8,044 nucleotides of DNA from an uncultured Saprospiraceae bacterium (GCA_937894165.1 CALCSX010000191.1:1-8044); one strand, 5' to 3'; shown: positions 1 through 5,332, numbered from the stretch's first letter. The notes: generated by a model from the sequence alone, not told the origin. Translations and numbers: made by a program.

Positions 1-55
1 CTGATTCAAATACGAGAGTAACGCAGTAATTGGACTTTTCTTGCAGAGACTAAAC

Positions 56-86
56 AAAAAAAAAGCCCTGATAAATCAGAGCCTTT
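56..86 (-). terminator. Rho-independent terminator of the 77-residue protein gene
   Basis: Read on the minus strand, GCTCTGA (82-76), a TTTA loop (75-72) and TCAGGGC (71-65) form a 7-bp stem with one G-U wobble. A run of nine T residues follows directly (64-56). It lies about 20 bases after the stop codon of the minus-strand gene ending at 108, the right place and orientation to end that transcript. Bases 1-55 beyond it show no gene or clear signal. Confidence 0.85.
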
Positions 87-107
87 ATATAAACAATTGT
101 GCTAGTG

Positions 108-341
108 CTAATGTGCGGGTATAAGTTCATCCTTACTGTATTTCAGGATTTTGCTGATGGATTTATTACTGGGCTGAAGGGTTAATTCGTCCAGCGTCTG
201 TATCGTCTTGCGGAACTGATCGTACTCCAACTGTAGTCGTGGATCGTTCATAAGTGATAGCTCTAAATGTAAATTGTCTTCCGGACTGAGCTCGTCATAG
301 AAGGATTGTAAAAGAATTTCGTGTGTAATTTTTTGATGCAT
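108..341 (-). CDS. Small acidic helical protein of unknown function, possibly anti-sigma-like
   Basis: A 77-residue soluble protein that I cannot assign to a named family. It has no signal peptide, membrane segment or cysteine. Residues 6-46 look like an amphipathic helical hairpin (HEILLQSFYDELSPEDNLHL, then a second helix with LEYDQFRKTI). This resembles the first helices of anti-sigma factor cytosolic domains ('YxDgELspeE...ahL...dp.L..ey'), but the HxxxCxxC zinc-binding residues of true ZAS proteins are absent, so any anti-sigma role is inference. Short proteins of this form are, from memory, common and uncharacterised in Saprospiria. The gene stands alone: 90 bases separate it from the DUF2147 gene upstream, and a strong terminator follows. 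The coding call rests on that terminator, on protein-like composition and on the clean start at 341. Confidence 0.75.
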   Translation of the reverse strand: MHQKITHEILLQSFYDELSPEDNLHLELSLMNDPRLQLEYDQFRKTIQTLDELTLQPSNKSISKILKYSKDELIPAH

Positions 342-398
342 ATTGACTAGGTTTTAGTGATTGATAACAATTATTTCTAAAACTTTAATCCTATATAC

Positions 399-420
399 AT
401 TATTGCTCAAAATCAATAAT
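399..420. repeat. AT-rich perfect inverted repeat downstream of the DUF2147 gene
   Basis: ATTATTG (399-405) and CAATAAT (414-420) are perfect 7-bp inverted arms around an 8-base loop. It starts 11 bases past the DUF2147 stop codon. On the minus strand no T-tract follows the hairpin, so it is at best a weak terminator or 3'-end stabiliser; an operator for the downstream 77-residue gene is equally possible. Confidence 0.4.
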
Positions 421-431
421 TTGTATTAATT

Positions 432-857
432 TTATTCGAGACGGTACCAGGTCTGGGTGCGTCCCAGCGCTGAAAATCCGATATAACCTCTCAACTTGAC
501 CTTATCCTTGCCTTCCACCCATAGCGAAGCCTTATAAACCTTTCCACTCTTAGGATCCAGAACACTCCCGTATGACCAATAATCCTTGTATGGTTCGAGA
601 TCTTCAAGTATCTGCAATCCGACGAGAGGCTTGCCTTTCTTGTCCCCTTCACAATTCTCGCAGTGGGTGCCTTCTGCCAAGGGAAGTAATTTGATGATCT
701 TGCCGTAAATCTTGCCGTTCTTCTCGAAAAGTTCGACGTGGGACTTGGCTTCTCCTGATTCATCGTCGATGGTCTTGTAGATGCCGACAGGGGATTGGGC
801 GGCCAATCCGCAGATAATTAGTATGAAAAATATGAATGTAGAAAATATTTTTGTCAT
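432..857 (-). CDS. Secreted DUF2147 family protein
   Basis: A 141-residue exported protein. Residues 1-20 form a signal peptide (MTKIF, hydrophobic IFFILIICGLAA, probable cut before Q21). The mature part is a full-length DUF2147 (lipocalin-like beta-barrel) domain: G-I-Y-K-T-I-DDESG near 25-35, G-K-I-Y-G-K-I near 48-54, a CENC pair (C66, C69), LDPKSGKVY near 100-108, and the signature RGYIGFSALGRTQTWYR at 123-139. The molecular function of DUF2147 is not established; members are periplasmic or surface proteins in Bacteroidota and Proteobacteria. I start at 857 rather than at the in-frame ATG at 959 because the longer form puts 34 charged and polar residues before the signal peptide and would overlap the upstream ATL gene. 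Only 31 bases separate it from ATL, so co-transcription is likely. Confidence 0.9.
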   Translation of the reverse strand: MTKIFSTFIFFILIICGLAAQSPVGIYKTIDDESGEAKSHVELFEKNGKIYGKIIKLLPLAEGTHCENCEGDKKGKPLVGLQILEDLEPYKDYWSYGSVLDPKSGKVYKASLWVEGKDKVKLRGYIGFSALGRTQTWYRLE

Positions 858-888
858 GAGCTCTGAATTTGGTATTGTGATATTAAGG

Positions 889-1227
889 TCAAAAGTCCTC
901 CAATAGTTCAACTGTAGGATCCCAAAATAATTGTTTAAAATTTGGTATTTTATTGTCAATAACGATTATATTTTCACGTCGGAGGCGTTCTGCCATGGAA
1001 AATTCGCCATGAAAGTGGGTCGCCCCTGACAGCTCCCCTTTTCTGTTGACAACTCTGTGCGCCGGGATGTCGGACTGGGCATCCATCAGATTATTGAGTG
1101 CCCAACCCACCGCCCTGGCACTCCCCTCCGCGAGACACTGGTGGATGGCACCATAAGTTGTAATTCTTCCGTAAGGAATTTCTCTAACTATATCATATAC
1201 CCTTTGAAAGTATGTATATTTGTCCAT
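889..1227 (-). CDS. Alkyltransferase-like protein (ATL), catalytic Cys replaced by Ala
   Basis: A 112-residue homologue of the DNA-binding C-terminal domain of O6-alkylguanine-DNA alkyltransferase (Ada/MGMT). Visible motifs: IPYGRITTYG (17-26) with the tyrosine that rotates the target base, SARAVGWALNN (36-46) with the 'arginine finger' R39, and IPAHRVVNRKGELSG (54-68). In true transferases the last motif is PCHRV; here A56 takes the place of the alkyl-accepting cysteine, so it cannot transfer alkyl groups. ATL proteins (PWHR in E. coli and S. pombe, PAHR in Thermus) bind alkylated guanine, flip it out and recruit nucleotide excision repair. That is the likely role here. The start at 1227 gives the usual ATL length and begins MDKYTYFQRVYDIV; the in-frame ATG at 1281 adds 18 unconserved residues and lies inside the divergent promoter region. 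Confidence 0.92.
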   Translation of the reverse strand: MDKYTYFQRVYDIVREIPYGRITTYGAIHQCLAEGSARAVGWALNNLMDAQSDIPAHRVVNRKGELSGATHFHGEFSMAERLRRENIIVIDNKIPNFKQLFWDPTVELLEDF

Positions 1228-1278
1228 CTTTTTTGGTGTGAAGATCAAAAATGCGACAGGGTAAGCCTTGTCAATGAC

Positions 1279-1286
1279 CAAATATA
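1279..1286 (-). promoter_or_regulatory. Candidate -7 element for ATL/DUF2147
   Basis: On the minus strand TATATTTG fits the Bacteroidota -7 consensus TAnnTTTG exactly and lies about 50 bases upstream of the ATL start. No good TTG -33 box is seen at the expected distance, so this is a candidate only. It abuts the ribosome binding site of the divergent plus-strand gene. Confidence 0.35.
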
Positions 1287-1291
1287 AAGGA
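1287..1291 (+). promoter_or_regulatory. Ribosome binding site of the TrpF-like gene
   Basis: AAGGA lies 5 bases before the ATG at 1297. It supports this start, which is also where similarity to the TrpF first strand begins. Confidence 0.5.
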
Positions 1292-1296
1292 AAATA

Positions 1297-1887
1297 ATGA
1301 TTTTAGAGAAGATAATTGCGGGGCCAATAATGAATCTTACTGATGCAAGATATTTTGCAGCGCGGGGGGTGAAGGGCATCTTCTTCGATGTGCGACCGGG
1401 AAGTGATGCGTATATTCCGGAATATGAAGCCATAGCGATCAAGGAATGGGTGGAAGTAGAGCAGGTTGGCTTCAGCATGAATGGCGTGAGCAGGGAGGAA
1501 AATATCCTGATTGCGAGGGATTTGTCGCTGGATTTTATCGTCAGTGATGACTTTGCAGTGGGCAAGGTGGAGGGTGAGGGTCTGCCGGAATTCTTCTGGG
1601 AGGGCAATTATGAAACCTTGAAAATAGAATTGGCTGCGGGTCGGGATTTGTCATGCTTTGCGGGATTTATGGTTTCGGGATTGAGGATGGAGGATGTGGA
1701 TGCGCTTCGTTCCTCTTCCATCGCCGAGCACTGTTATATTACTTTAGAGGGAGGGCTGGAGGAAACGGCAGCGCTTATGGATGCCGGATTCGGGATTCAC
1801 CTGAAGGGGGGAATGGAAGAGAAGGTGGGGATGAAATCTTACGATGAGTTGGATGAGATATTGGATTATCTGGAGGAGCGGGTTTAA
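1297..1887 (+). CDS. TrpF-like (phosphoribosylanthranilate isomerase fold) protein lacking the catalytic Cys
   Basis: A 196-residue cytosolic protein of about TrpF length. The N-terminus, KIIAGPIMNLTDARYFAARG (5-24), aligns with the TrpF start 'KICGITNLEDA...G'. The middle has YIPEYEAIAI and VEQVGFSMN, matching 'YISPE' and 'VGVFVN'. The C-terminus, EGGLEE (151-156) followed by FGIHLKGGMEEKVGMKSYDELDEIL (165-189), matches the phosphate-binding strands 7 and 8 of TrpF ('SGGL...DVSSGVE..PGKKD...I'). The catalytic general base Cys7 (Thermotoga numbering) is absent: the position holds Ala8 or Gly9. The QLHG strand reads IVSDD, and no clear counterpart of the catalytic Asp is seen. It is therefore probably not a tryptophan-pathway isomerase but a paralogue that may still bind a phosphorylated ligand. 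It lies 46 bases upstream of the prolyl hydroxylase gene on the same strand, probably in one operon. The fold is inferred by eye. Confidence 0.75.
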   Translation: MILEKIIAGPIMNLTDARYFAARGVKGIFFDVRPGSDAYIPEYEAIAIKEWVEVEQVGFSMNGVSREENILIARDLSLDFIVSDDFAVGKVEGEGLPEFFWEGNYETLKIELAAGRDLSCFAGFMVSGLRMEDVDALRSSSIAEHCYITLEGGLEETAALMDAGFGIHLKGGMEEKVGMKSYDELDEILDYLEERV

Positions 1888-1922
1888 AAATCACAATTAA
1901 AATAAGGCGGGGCTTCGGTAAC

Positions 1923-1928
1923 GAGGTG
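1923..1928 (+). promoter_or_regulatory. Shine-Dalgarno site of the prolyl hydroxylase gene
   Basis: GAGGTG lies 5 bases before the ATG at 1934. It is a rather strong site for this phylum and fixes the start in preference to the internal ATG at codon 6. Confidence 0.55.
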
Positions 1929-1933
1929 TAATT

Positions 1934-2548
1934 ATGCAGGATGAATCAATGTTTGAAGCATTGTTTGATGGATTGGTGCAGGAGGGTTTCTATATATGGG
2001 ATGATTATATTTCCCGGGATTTGATTCAGCAATACAGATCGGCTATTCTCAGGAATCGGCGGGAGGGAGAATTGGTGAAAGCCGGCGTGGGCAGGGAGGA
2101 TGACTATGTGGTGTTGGAGGAAGTGCGCGGGGATTACATTGCGTGGATAGAGGAAAATGAGCGGGAGTTTGCAGCGTATTTCGAGAAATTGGACGAGTTA
2201 AAGCAAGCTTTGAACAGGAATCTCTTTCTCGGAATTCGAGACAGGGAGATTCATCTGGCCTATTATCCGGCGGGTGGCAGTTACGTCAGGCATGTTGACA
2301 ATTTTAATGCGGGGAGCAGCAGGGTTTTGTCTATCATCACCTATCTGAATGATGCGTGGCAGACGGGCGATGGCGGGGAATTGCGGATTTTCAAGGGAGA
2401 CAATGATGAGGAAATGTTTGATATTGAACCTGTAGCGGGGCGGATGGTGTGTTTTCTTTCTGAGAAGGTCGTTCATGAGGTTTTGACGGCGAATAAGCCG
2501 AGGTTGAGTGTGACGGGGTGGTTGTTGCGGGAGAAGATTTTGTTTTAA
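1934..2548 (+). CDS. 2OG/Fe(II) prolyl hydroxylase of the PHD/EGLN type
   Basis: A 204-residue cytosolic dioxygenase that uses O2 and 2-oxoglutarate with Fe(II) to hydroxylate a prolyl residue. The iron triad is H120, D122 (YVRHVDN) and H181 (VVHEV), and R190 (KPRLSVTGW) binds the 2OG carboxylate. The H-to-H spacing of 61 and H-to-R spacing of 9 equal those of human PHD2 (H313, D315, H374, R383). The similarity goes further: VRGDYIAWIEENE (64-76) matches PHD2 'IRGDKITWIEGKE', and ITYLND.W...GGELRIF...DIEP matches 'IYYLNKDW...GGILRIF...DIEP'. Bacterial PHDs are known, notably the Pseudomonas PPHD that hydroxylates a proline in EF-Tu, so EF-Tu is the leading candidate substrate here; that is inference. 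A halogenase or free-proline hydroxylase is less likely, since the Asp of HxD is intact and the substrate-finger region is PHD-like. It is probably co-transcribed with the TrpF-like gene. Confidence 0.95.
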   Translation: MQDESMFEALFDGLVQEGFYIWDDYISRDLIQQYRSAILRNRREGELVKAGVGREDDYVVLEEVRGDYIAWIEENEREFAAYFEKLDELKQALNRNLFLGIRDREIHLAYYPAGGSYVRHVDNFNAGSSRVLSIITYLNDAWQTGDGGELRIFKGDNDEEMFDIEPVAGRMVCFLSEKVVHEVLTANKPRLSVTGWLLREKILF

Positions 2549-2602
2549 GTTTTTATTCTCGATACGCTGAGATTGAATAGAAGATTGGTGTCTAAGGCAT
2601 TC

Positions 2603-2617
2603 TTTTTTGAACCATTA
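2603..2617 (+). repeat. Direct repeat TTTTTTGAACCATTA, copy 1
   Basis: An exact 15-bp match to 2978-2992. It is followed by TAGG-rich sequence (CATTAGG, CTAGGGCATTACC), a degenerate relative of what follows copy 2. TAGGTA (2616-2621) and TACCTA (2636-2641) form a 6-bp inverted repeat here. Confidence 0.6.
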
Positions 2618-2689
2618 GGTATTCCGCTAGGGCATTACCTAGGTTTTGATAAAAAAAACTCTTGACTCATTAAAAGATTAGATCTGTGG

Positions 2690-2712
2690 GGCACAAGTTA
2701 CAAACTTGCGCC
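2690..2712. repeat. 10-bp-stem palindrome GGCACAAGTT / AACTTGCGCC
   Basis: GGCACAAGTT (2690-2699) and AACTTGCGCC (2703-2712) are inverted around ACA. The single mismatch is a G-U pair on the minus strand, so RNA from that strand would have an unbroken 10-bp hairpin. The part AAACTTGCGCCAG (2702-2714) recurs with one change at 2797-2809 (AAACTTACGCCAG), suggesting the ends of a decayed element of about 120 bases. Translation of 2681-2818 gives only short broken frames. Confidence 0.5.
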
Positions 2713-2861
2713 AGCATTCGTGTTGGAAATCCTGAAAGTAGAAAGAGTTATATGGAAGATCATTAAGGGATATGAACGAGAACTATGAAGCATTGAAAAC
2801 TTACGCCAGAAAGGATTGATCCTGTGTCAATTACGAATTAATTTTTTAGAATAAAAAACTG

Positions 2862-2896
2862 CGGGCGGGAGTGCCCCCTTCAGTGGGTTAGGGGGT
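2862..2896. repeat. GC-rich inverted repeat
   Basis: CCCCCT (2874-2879) and AGGGGG (2890-2895) pair around a 10-base loop, preceded by CGGGCGGGAG. This GC-rich block stands out from AT-rich flanks. From memory, similar 'GCGGGCGGGAGTGCCCCCTT' blocks occur between genes in many Bacteroidota. It lacks a T-tract directly after the stem on the plus strand; on the minus strand a run of T does follow the whole block (2857-2852), so a role in termination is possible. Confidence 0.4.
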
Positions 2897-2977
2897 TGTA
2901 GAGCCTTTTATGTTAAACTTTATTGGATGTCTGAGCTACAAAGTGCAGAAAGATACATCAAACCTGAAAACAATAAT

Positions 2978-3024
2978 TTTTTTGAACCATTAAGGGCATT
3001 TAGGGCATTTAGGGACATGAAGGG
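2978..3024 (+). repeat. Direct repeat copy 2 followed by four 9-bp tandem repeats
   Basis: TTTTTTGAACCATTA (2978-2992) runs into CATTAAGGG (2988-2996), CATTTAGGG (2997-3005), CATTTAGGG (3006-3014) and CATGAAGGG (3016-3024, after one inserted A). The 9-bp period is the same as that of the left arms of the array at 7722-8044, though the sequence differs. Downstream, CATTAAACGCTTAACC and CTTAAT (3029-3051) carry TTAA cores that could pair with the left repeats. Confidence 0.65.
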
Positions 3025-3199
3025 TTTCATTAAACGCTTAACCAATCTTAATTTTTAAGGTCACCTATCTCTTTTCAAAAAGTTATGATAATTATTAAGA
3101 TACAAATTTCTCAAATGAAGGAAATAGTGTCGTTAGGCACTTAATATGGGTAGAAAACCAATAAAAAGTGTTCCCTATGCCGTAGGTATCGAATATCCT

Positions 3200-3673
3200 C
3201 TATTGCCGATCCAATATCATTTTTCGGATAATAACGATCTGTCCCAAATGGTAATAAGCGTGCTCGACAAACCCTTCCATATTCCGCAAGTAAGTTCCAT
3301 ATTCCGGTTTCACAAAGGTAGAATCCAGTTGCTCGTCGGAGAGCAGTGCTACTTTTTGGACGAAAAGTTCTGCATTCATCAGGAATTCTTCACGAAGATT
3401 GATCCAGTCTGCTTCAGAGGTTAAAGTCGGAAGATCGAAGCTATATTTGTCTCGAATTTCGAGCGGCCCGCCATTCAAAACATTTAAGATGCCTGCCAGA
3501 TAATAATTGACATGATAAGCGAGAGCAGCGATGGAGTTGAGCGTCGAGATTTGTGTGAGAGCCTGTTCGAGACTCGTCTGCATGAGCTGTTCCTTATAAT
3601 TGGTATTGGCAATCCAGCGACCGGAAAGCAGGACTTCACGGAGGCGATCGGCGAGTTGGTGACTTCGGTTCAT
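3200..3673 (-). CDS. DinB-fold (YfiT/DinB superfamily) metal-binding protein
   Basis: A 157-residue cytosolic four-helix-bundle protein. Three histidines occupy the usual metal-site positions of the DinB fold: H54 in AYHVNYY, and H138 and H142 in EHAYYHLGQI. The opening ADRLREVLLSGRWIANTNYKEQL (8-30) is typical of a Bacteroidota subgroup of DinB-like proteins. Some members of the superfamily are thiol-dependent S-transferases (bacillithiol or mycothiol) and others have no known activity; the substrate here cannot be told from sequence. It is not the DNA polymerase IV that shares the name DinB. The start at 3671-3673 matches the family N-terminus. The gene is isolated, with large repeat-bearing gaps on both sides. 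Confidence 0.9.
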   Translation of the reverse strand: MNRSHQLADRLREVLLSGRWIANTNYKEQLMQTSLEQALTQISTLNSIAALAYHVNYYLAGILNVLNGGPLEIRDKYSFDLPTLTSEADWINLREEFLMNAELFVQKVALLSDEQLDSTFVKPEYGTYLRNMEGFVEHAYYHLGQIVIIRKMILDRQ

Positions 3674-3949
3674 AAATTTTAAAATAAGTGATCAGAATTA
3701 GTATTAGGGATTGTGATTTACCTATAAATATAAATATTTTTGATTAGAGTGTTTCAGAAGGCGGAATTCTCGTTAAACTTTTGGAAGAAAATACCAAATT
3801 GAAGGCAATAAGCACAATTTTCTAAATTGTATAAAATATTGGAAGATATATCTAAAATAGGTGCTTTTTATAGAATTTTTATATCCGGCAAATGGAGCGA
3901 AAAAATTCTCGTAATCCGAAATAGTGTATGAAAATGGGTATGGTTTTTT

Positions 3950-4041
3950 GGGCGTGTCCCTGCGGGTCGGGCTATTCGCTGCAAGACCGTTCGTTCCTCG
4001 CGGTCATTCCGCTGCTATCCCTCACGCGGAGGTGGGGACAA
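3950..4041. repeat. GC-rich structured intergenic repeat
   Basis: A sharply bounded GC-rich block in AT-rich DNA. Its ends pair (TGTCCC 3955-3960 with GGGACA 4035-4040), and inside GACCG (3985-3989) pairs with CGGTC (4001-4005). Two related halves, CTATTCGCTGC (3972-3982) and ATTCCGCTGCTATCC (4006-4020), flank the inner hairpin. From memory this is a dispersed element seen between genes of many Bacteroidota ('GGGCGTG.CCC..GGGTCGGGCTAT.CGCT...CTATCCCTCACGC'), of unknown function and with no protein of its own. A mobile REP/MITE-like nature is inference. Confidence 0.65.
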
Positions 4042-4141
4042 ATCGATAATTTTTTAGAAATAAATGTGTTATAAAACAGATAACCGGACGATTTTACATG
4101 AATGGTTTATTAAAATACGATTTCCAATCTTAAAATGATTT

Positions 4142-4187
4142 AAACGCACTGCCGTGGGTCTCTTTTAGACGCACAGCAGTGCGTCTC
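4142..4187. repeat. Tandem pair of 21-bp palindromes (GACGCACxGCxGTGCGTCTC family)
   Basis: Copy 2 (4167-4187) holds a perfect 8-bp palindrome, AGACGCAC-AGCA-GTGCGTCT. Copy 1 (4142-4162) is the same sequence at 17 of 21 positions and has lost part of its pairing. TTTT separates them. Palindromes of this 'AGACGCACxGCxGTGCGTCTCTACGG' kind are, from memory, widespread between genes in Bacteroidota and some cyanobacteria. They resemble REP or MITE remnants. No T-tract follows on either strand, so a terminator role is not supported. Confidence 0.7.
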
Positions 4188-4257
4188 TACGGGAATGGTT
4201 TTTTCAGGTGTGGCATGGGGCGGGATTATGGTCTTTGTAATCCTTTCATATGAACCC

Positions 4258-5265
4258 CTACATCTCTATCACCTTACCGTGCTGCTGATTCTTCTTTATT
4301 ATATCCAATGTCCAAACTTCCTTCGCCACAAAGGGGTGATGGCGAACCGGACAATCTGATTTAATACACAAATGACAGGAGGTCGGGCGGCAAGGATCAA
4401 TATGAACAAACCATTCTATATTGACTTCCGCTTCTTCATTGACCATATGTTCCATGGCATCTATTTCGTCATGGGCTCTTTCTACATTGAGATAATAAGG
4501 TACTGTAACATGGCAATCCACATGAAGACTTGCGCCGTATTTTATAATTCTAAAATTGTGGATGTCTATCCAGTTTTCTCGTCGGTCGCGGGAAAGGATG
4601 CCAATGATTTTCTCAATAGATGCGTCGTCAGCTTCGTCCATGACCCCGGCAACAGATTGGCGCAGCAAGCCCCAACCAATATACATTATATATAATGATA
4701 AAATAGCTGCTAGAACACTATCCAAAAAAGGATACTTGAAATACATCACCAAAATCAAACCGCCCACTAATATCACAGAACTCCAGGCATCTGAAAGCAG
4801 ATGTTTTCCGCCCGCTTGCAAGACCAAGGAATGCCTCTTGATTCCCTCCTTCCTCGCCCACCAGCCTACGCCAAAATTGACTGCTCCTGCCACCGCGATC
4901 AGAATAATCCCCAATCCAAGCGTCACTACTTCCTGCGGATAAAAAATATTATAAATCGATTTGATTAAAATTCCCAGCCCGGCAGCGAAAATGAGCACCC
5001 CCTCCAGCCCTGCCGAAAGAAACTCTATTTTACCATGACCGTAAGGATGATTGGCATCAGCGGGAAGAAAAGCAAACTTCAAACTGTAAAGCCCCGCCAC
5101 AGCCGCCGCCACATTGACCAAAGACTCCATAGCATCTGTAAGTATCGAATTGGAATTGGTAGCATAATAAGCGAAAAACTTGACCAACATCAAAGTTGCC
5201 GCCACAATGATGAGGACATATTGTACTTTGAGGATGGATTTGTCGGCAGCGCTTCTGGAATTCAT
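4258..5265 (-). CDS. Cation diffusion facilitator (CDF) family metal transporter with Cys-rich C-terminus
   Basis: A 335-residue inner-membrane antiporter that exports divalent metal (Zn, Fe, Mn or similar) against protons. About six membrane segments lie between residues 14 and 206. The TM2 metal site reads ILTDAMESLVN (41-51; D44), where the usual second Asp is S48. TM5 has KHLLSDAW with H155 and D159, and the TM2-TM3 loop carries the CDF hallmark HPYGHGKIE (73-81). The cytosolic domain (about 207-289) has SLHVDCHVTV. The family core is followed by a tail with C292, C297, C300 and C305 (CX4CX2CX4C) and 'CPVRHHPF', which could bind metal. I recall such tails in Bacteroidota relatives; their role is unknown to me. 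It lies 67 bases downstream of the S9 peptidase on the same strand but has its own candidate promoter. Metal specificity cannot be read safely. Confidence 0.93.
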   Translation of the reverse strand: MNSRSAADKSILKVQYVLIIVAATLMLVKFFAYYATNSNSILTDAMESLVNVAAAVAGLYSLKFAFLPADANHPYGHGKIEFLSAGLEGVLIFAAGLGILIKSIYNIFYPQEVVTLGLGIILIAVAGAVNFGVGWWARKEGIKRHSLVLQAGGKHLLSDAWSSVILVGGLILVMYFKYPFLDSVLAAILSLYIMYIGWGLLRQSVAGVMDEADDASIEKIIGILSRDRRENWIDIHNFRIIKYGASLHVDCHVTVPYYLNVERAHDEIDAMEHMVNEEAEVNIEWFVHIDPCRPTSCHLCIKSDCPVRHHPFVAKEVWTLDIIKKNQQHGKVIEM

Positions 5266-5286
5266 TATTAATCACACCAATTTGCT

Positions 5287-5294
5287 CAAAGATA
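5287..5294 (-). promoter_or_regulatory. Candidate -7 element for the CDF transporter
   Basis: On the minus strand TATCTTTG matches TAnnTTTG exactly and ends 21 bases before the start codon at 5265, leaving a short leader. About 18 bases upstream is GTTTAA (around 5312-5317), only a partial match to a TTTG -33 box, set in the near-palindrome TTAAACGTTAA. Confidence 0.4.
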
Positions 5295-5332
5295 AGTAAA
5301 ATAACATGTATTAAACGTTAATTCCTCCCCGC

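Larger units (their letters stand above)
2549..3199. other. Gene-free, repeat-rich gap between two converging genes
   Basis: No open frame here has protein-like composition. The hydroxylase and DinB genes converge on it, so it holds two 3' ends and no necessary promoter. No convincing T-tailed terminator is visible for either gene. It does hold the repeats listed separately: two copies of TTTTTTGAACCATTA, a palindrome at 2690-2712, a GC-rich inverted repeat near 2874-2895, and 9-bp tandem repeats at 2988-3024. A small hairpin, AGTGTC-GTTA-GGCACT (one G-T pair), lies near 3126-3141. Confidence 0.7.
3674..4257. other. Gene-free gap with AT-rich DNA and two repeat families
   Basis: No credible gene. 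The left part (3674-3945) is AT-rich, must hold the DinB promoter, and includes a perfect 7-bp inverted repeat, ACAATTT-TCT-AAATTGT (3814-3830). I see no good TAnnTTTG/TTG pair for DinB. The middle is the GC-rich structured repeat at 3950-4041, and the right part holds paired palindromes at 4142-4187. A perfect palindrome, TTCATATGAA, lies at 4245-4254, 3 bases past the end of the transporter gene. No canonical terminator for the transporter is evident. Confidence 0.65.

Noticed and set aside
399..420. Strong terminator after the DUF2147 gene
   Set aside because: The stem is all but two A/T pairs and no T-run follows it; kept only as an inverted repeat.
858..959. 34-residue N-terminal extension of the DUF2147 protein
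   Set aside because: It precedes a normal signal peptide, runs into the end of the ATL gene, and is not part of the family.
889..1227. Active O6-methylguanine-DNA methyltransferase
   Set aside because: The acceptor cysteine is replaced by alanine (PAHRV).
1228..1281. 18-residue N-terminal extension of the ATL protein
   Set aside because: It falls in the divergent control region and is absent from ATL/MGMT domains; the ATG at 1227 gives normal length.
1245..1607. Minus-strand open frame opposite the TrpF-like gene, Ser/Pro/Lys-rich
   Set aside because: Composition is typical of an antisense shadow, and the plus-strand frame has clear family motifs.
3146..3424. Plus-strand open frame of 92 codons over the end of the DinB-fold gene
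   Set aside because: It is antisense to conserved DinB codons and has no recognisable motifs.
4142..4187. Rho-independent terminator for the transporter gene
   Set aside because: The stems are strong but no T-tract follows on the minus strand.
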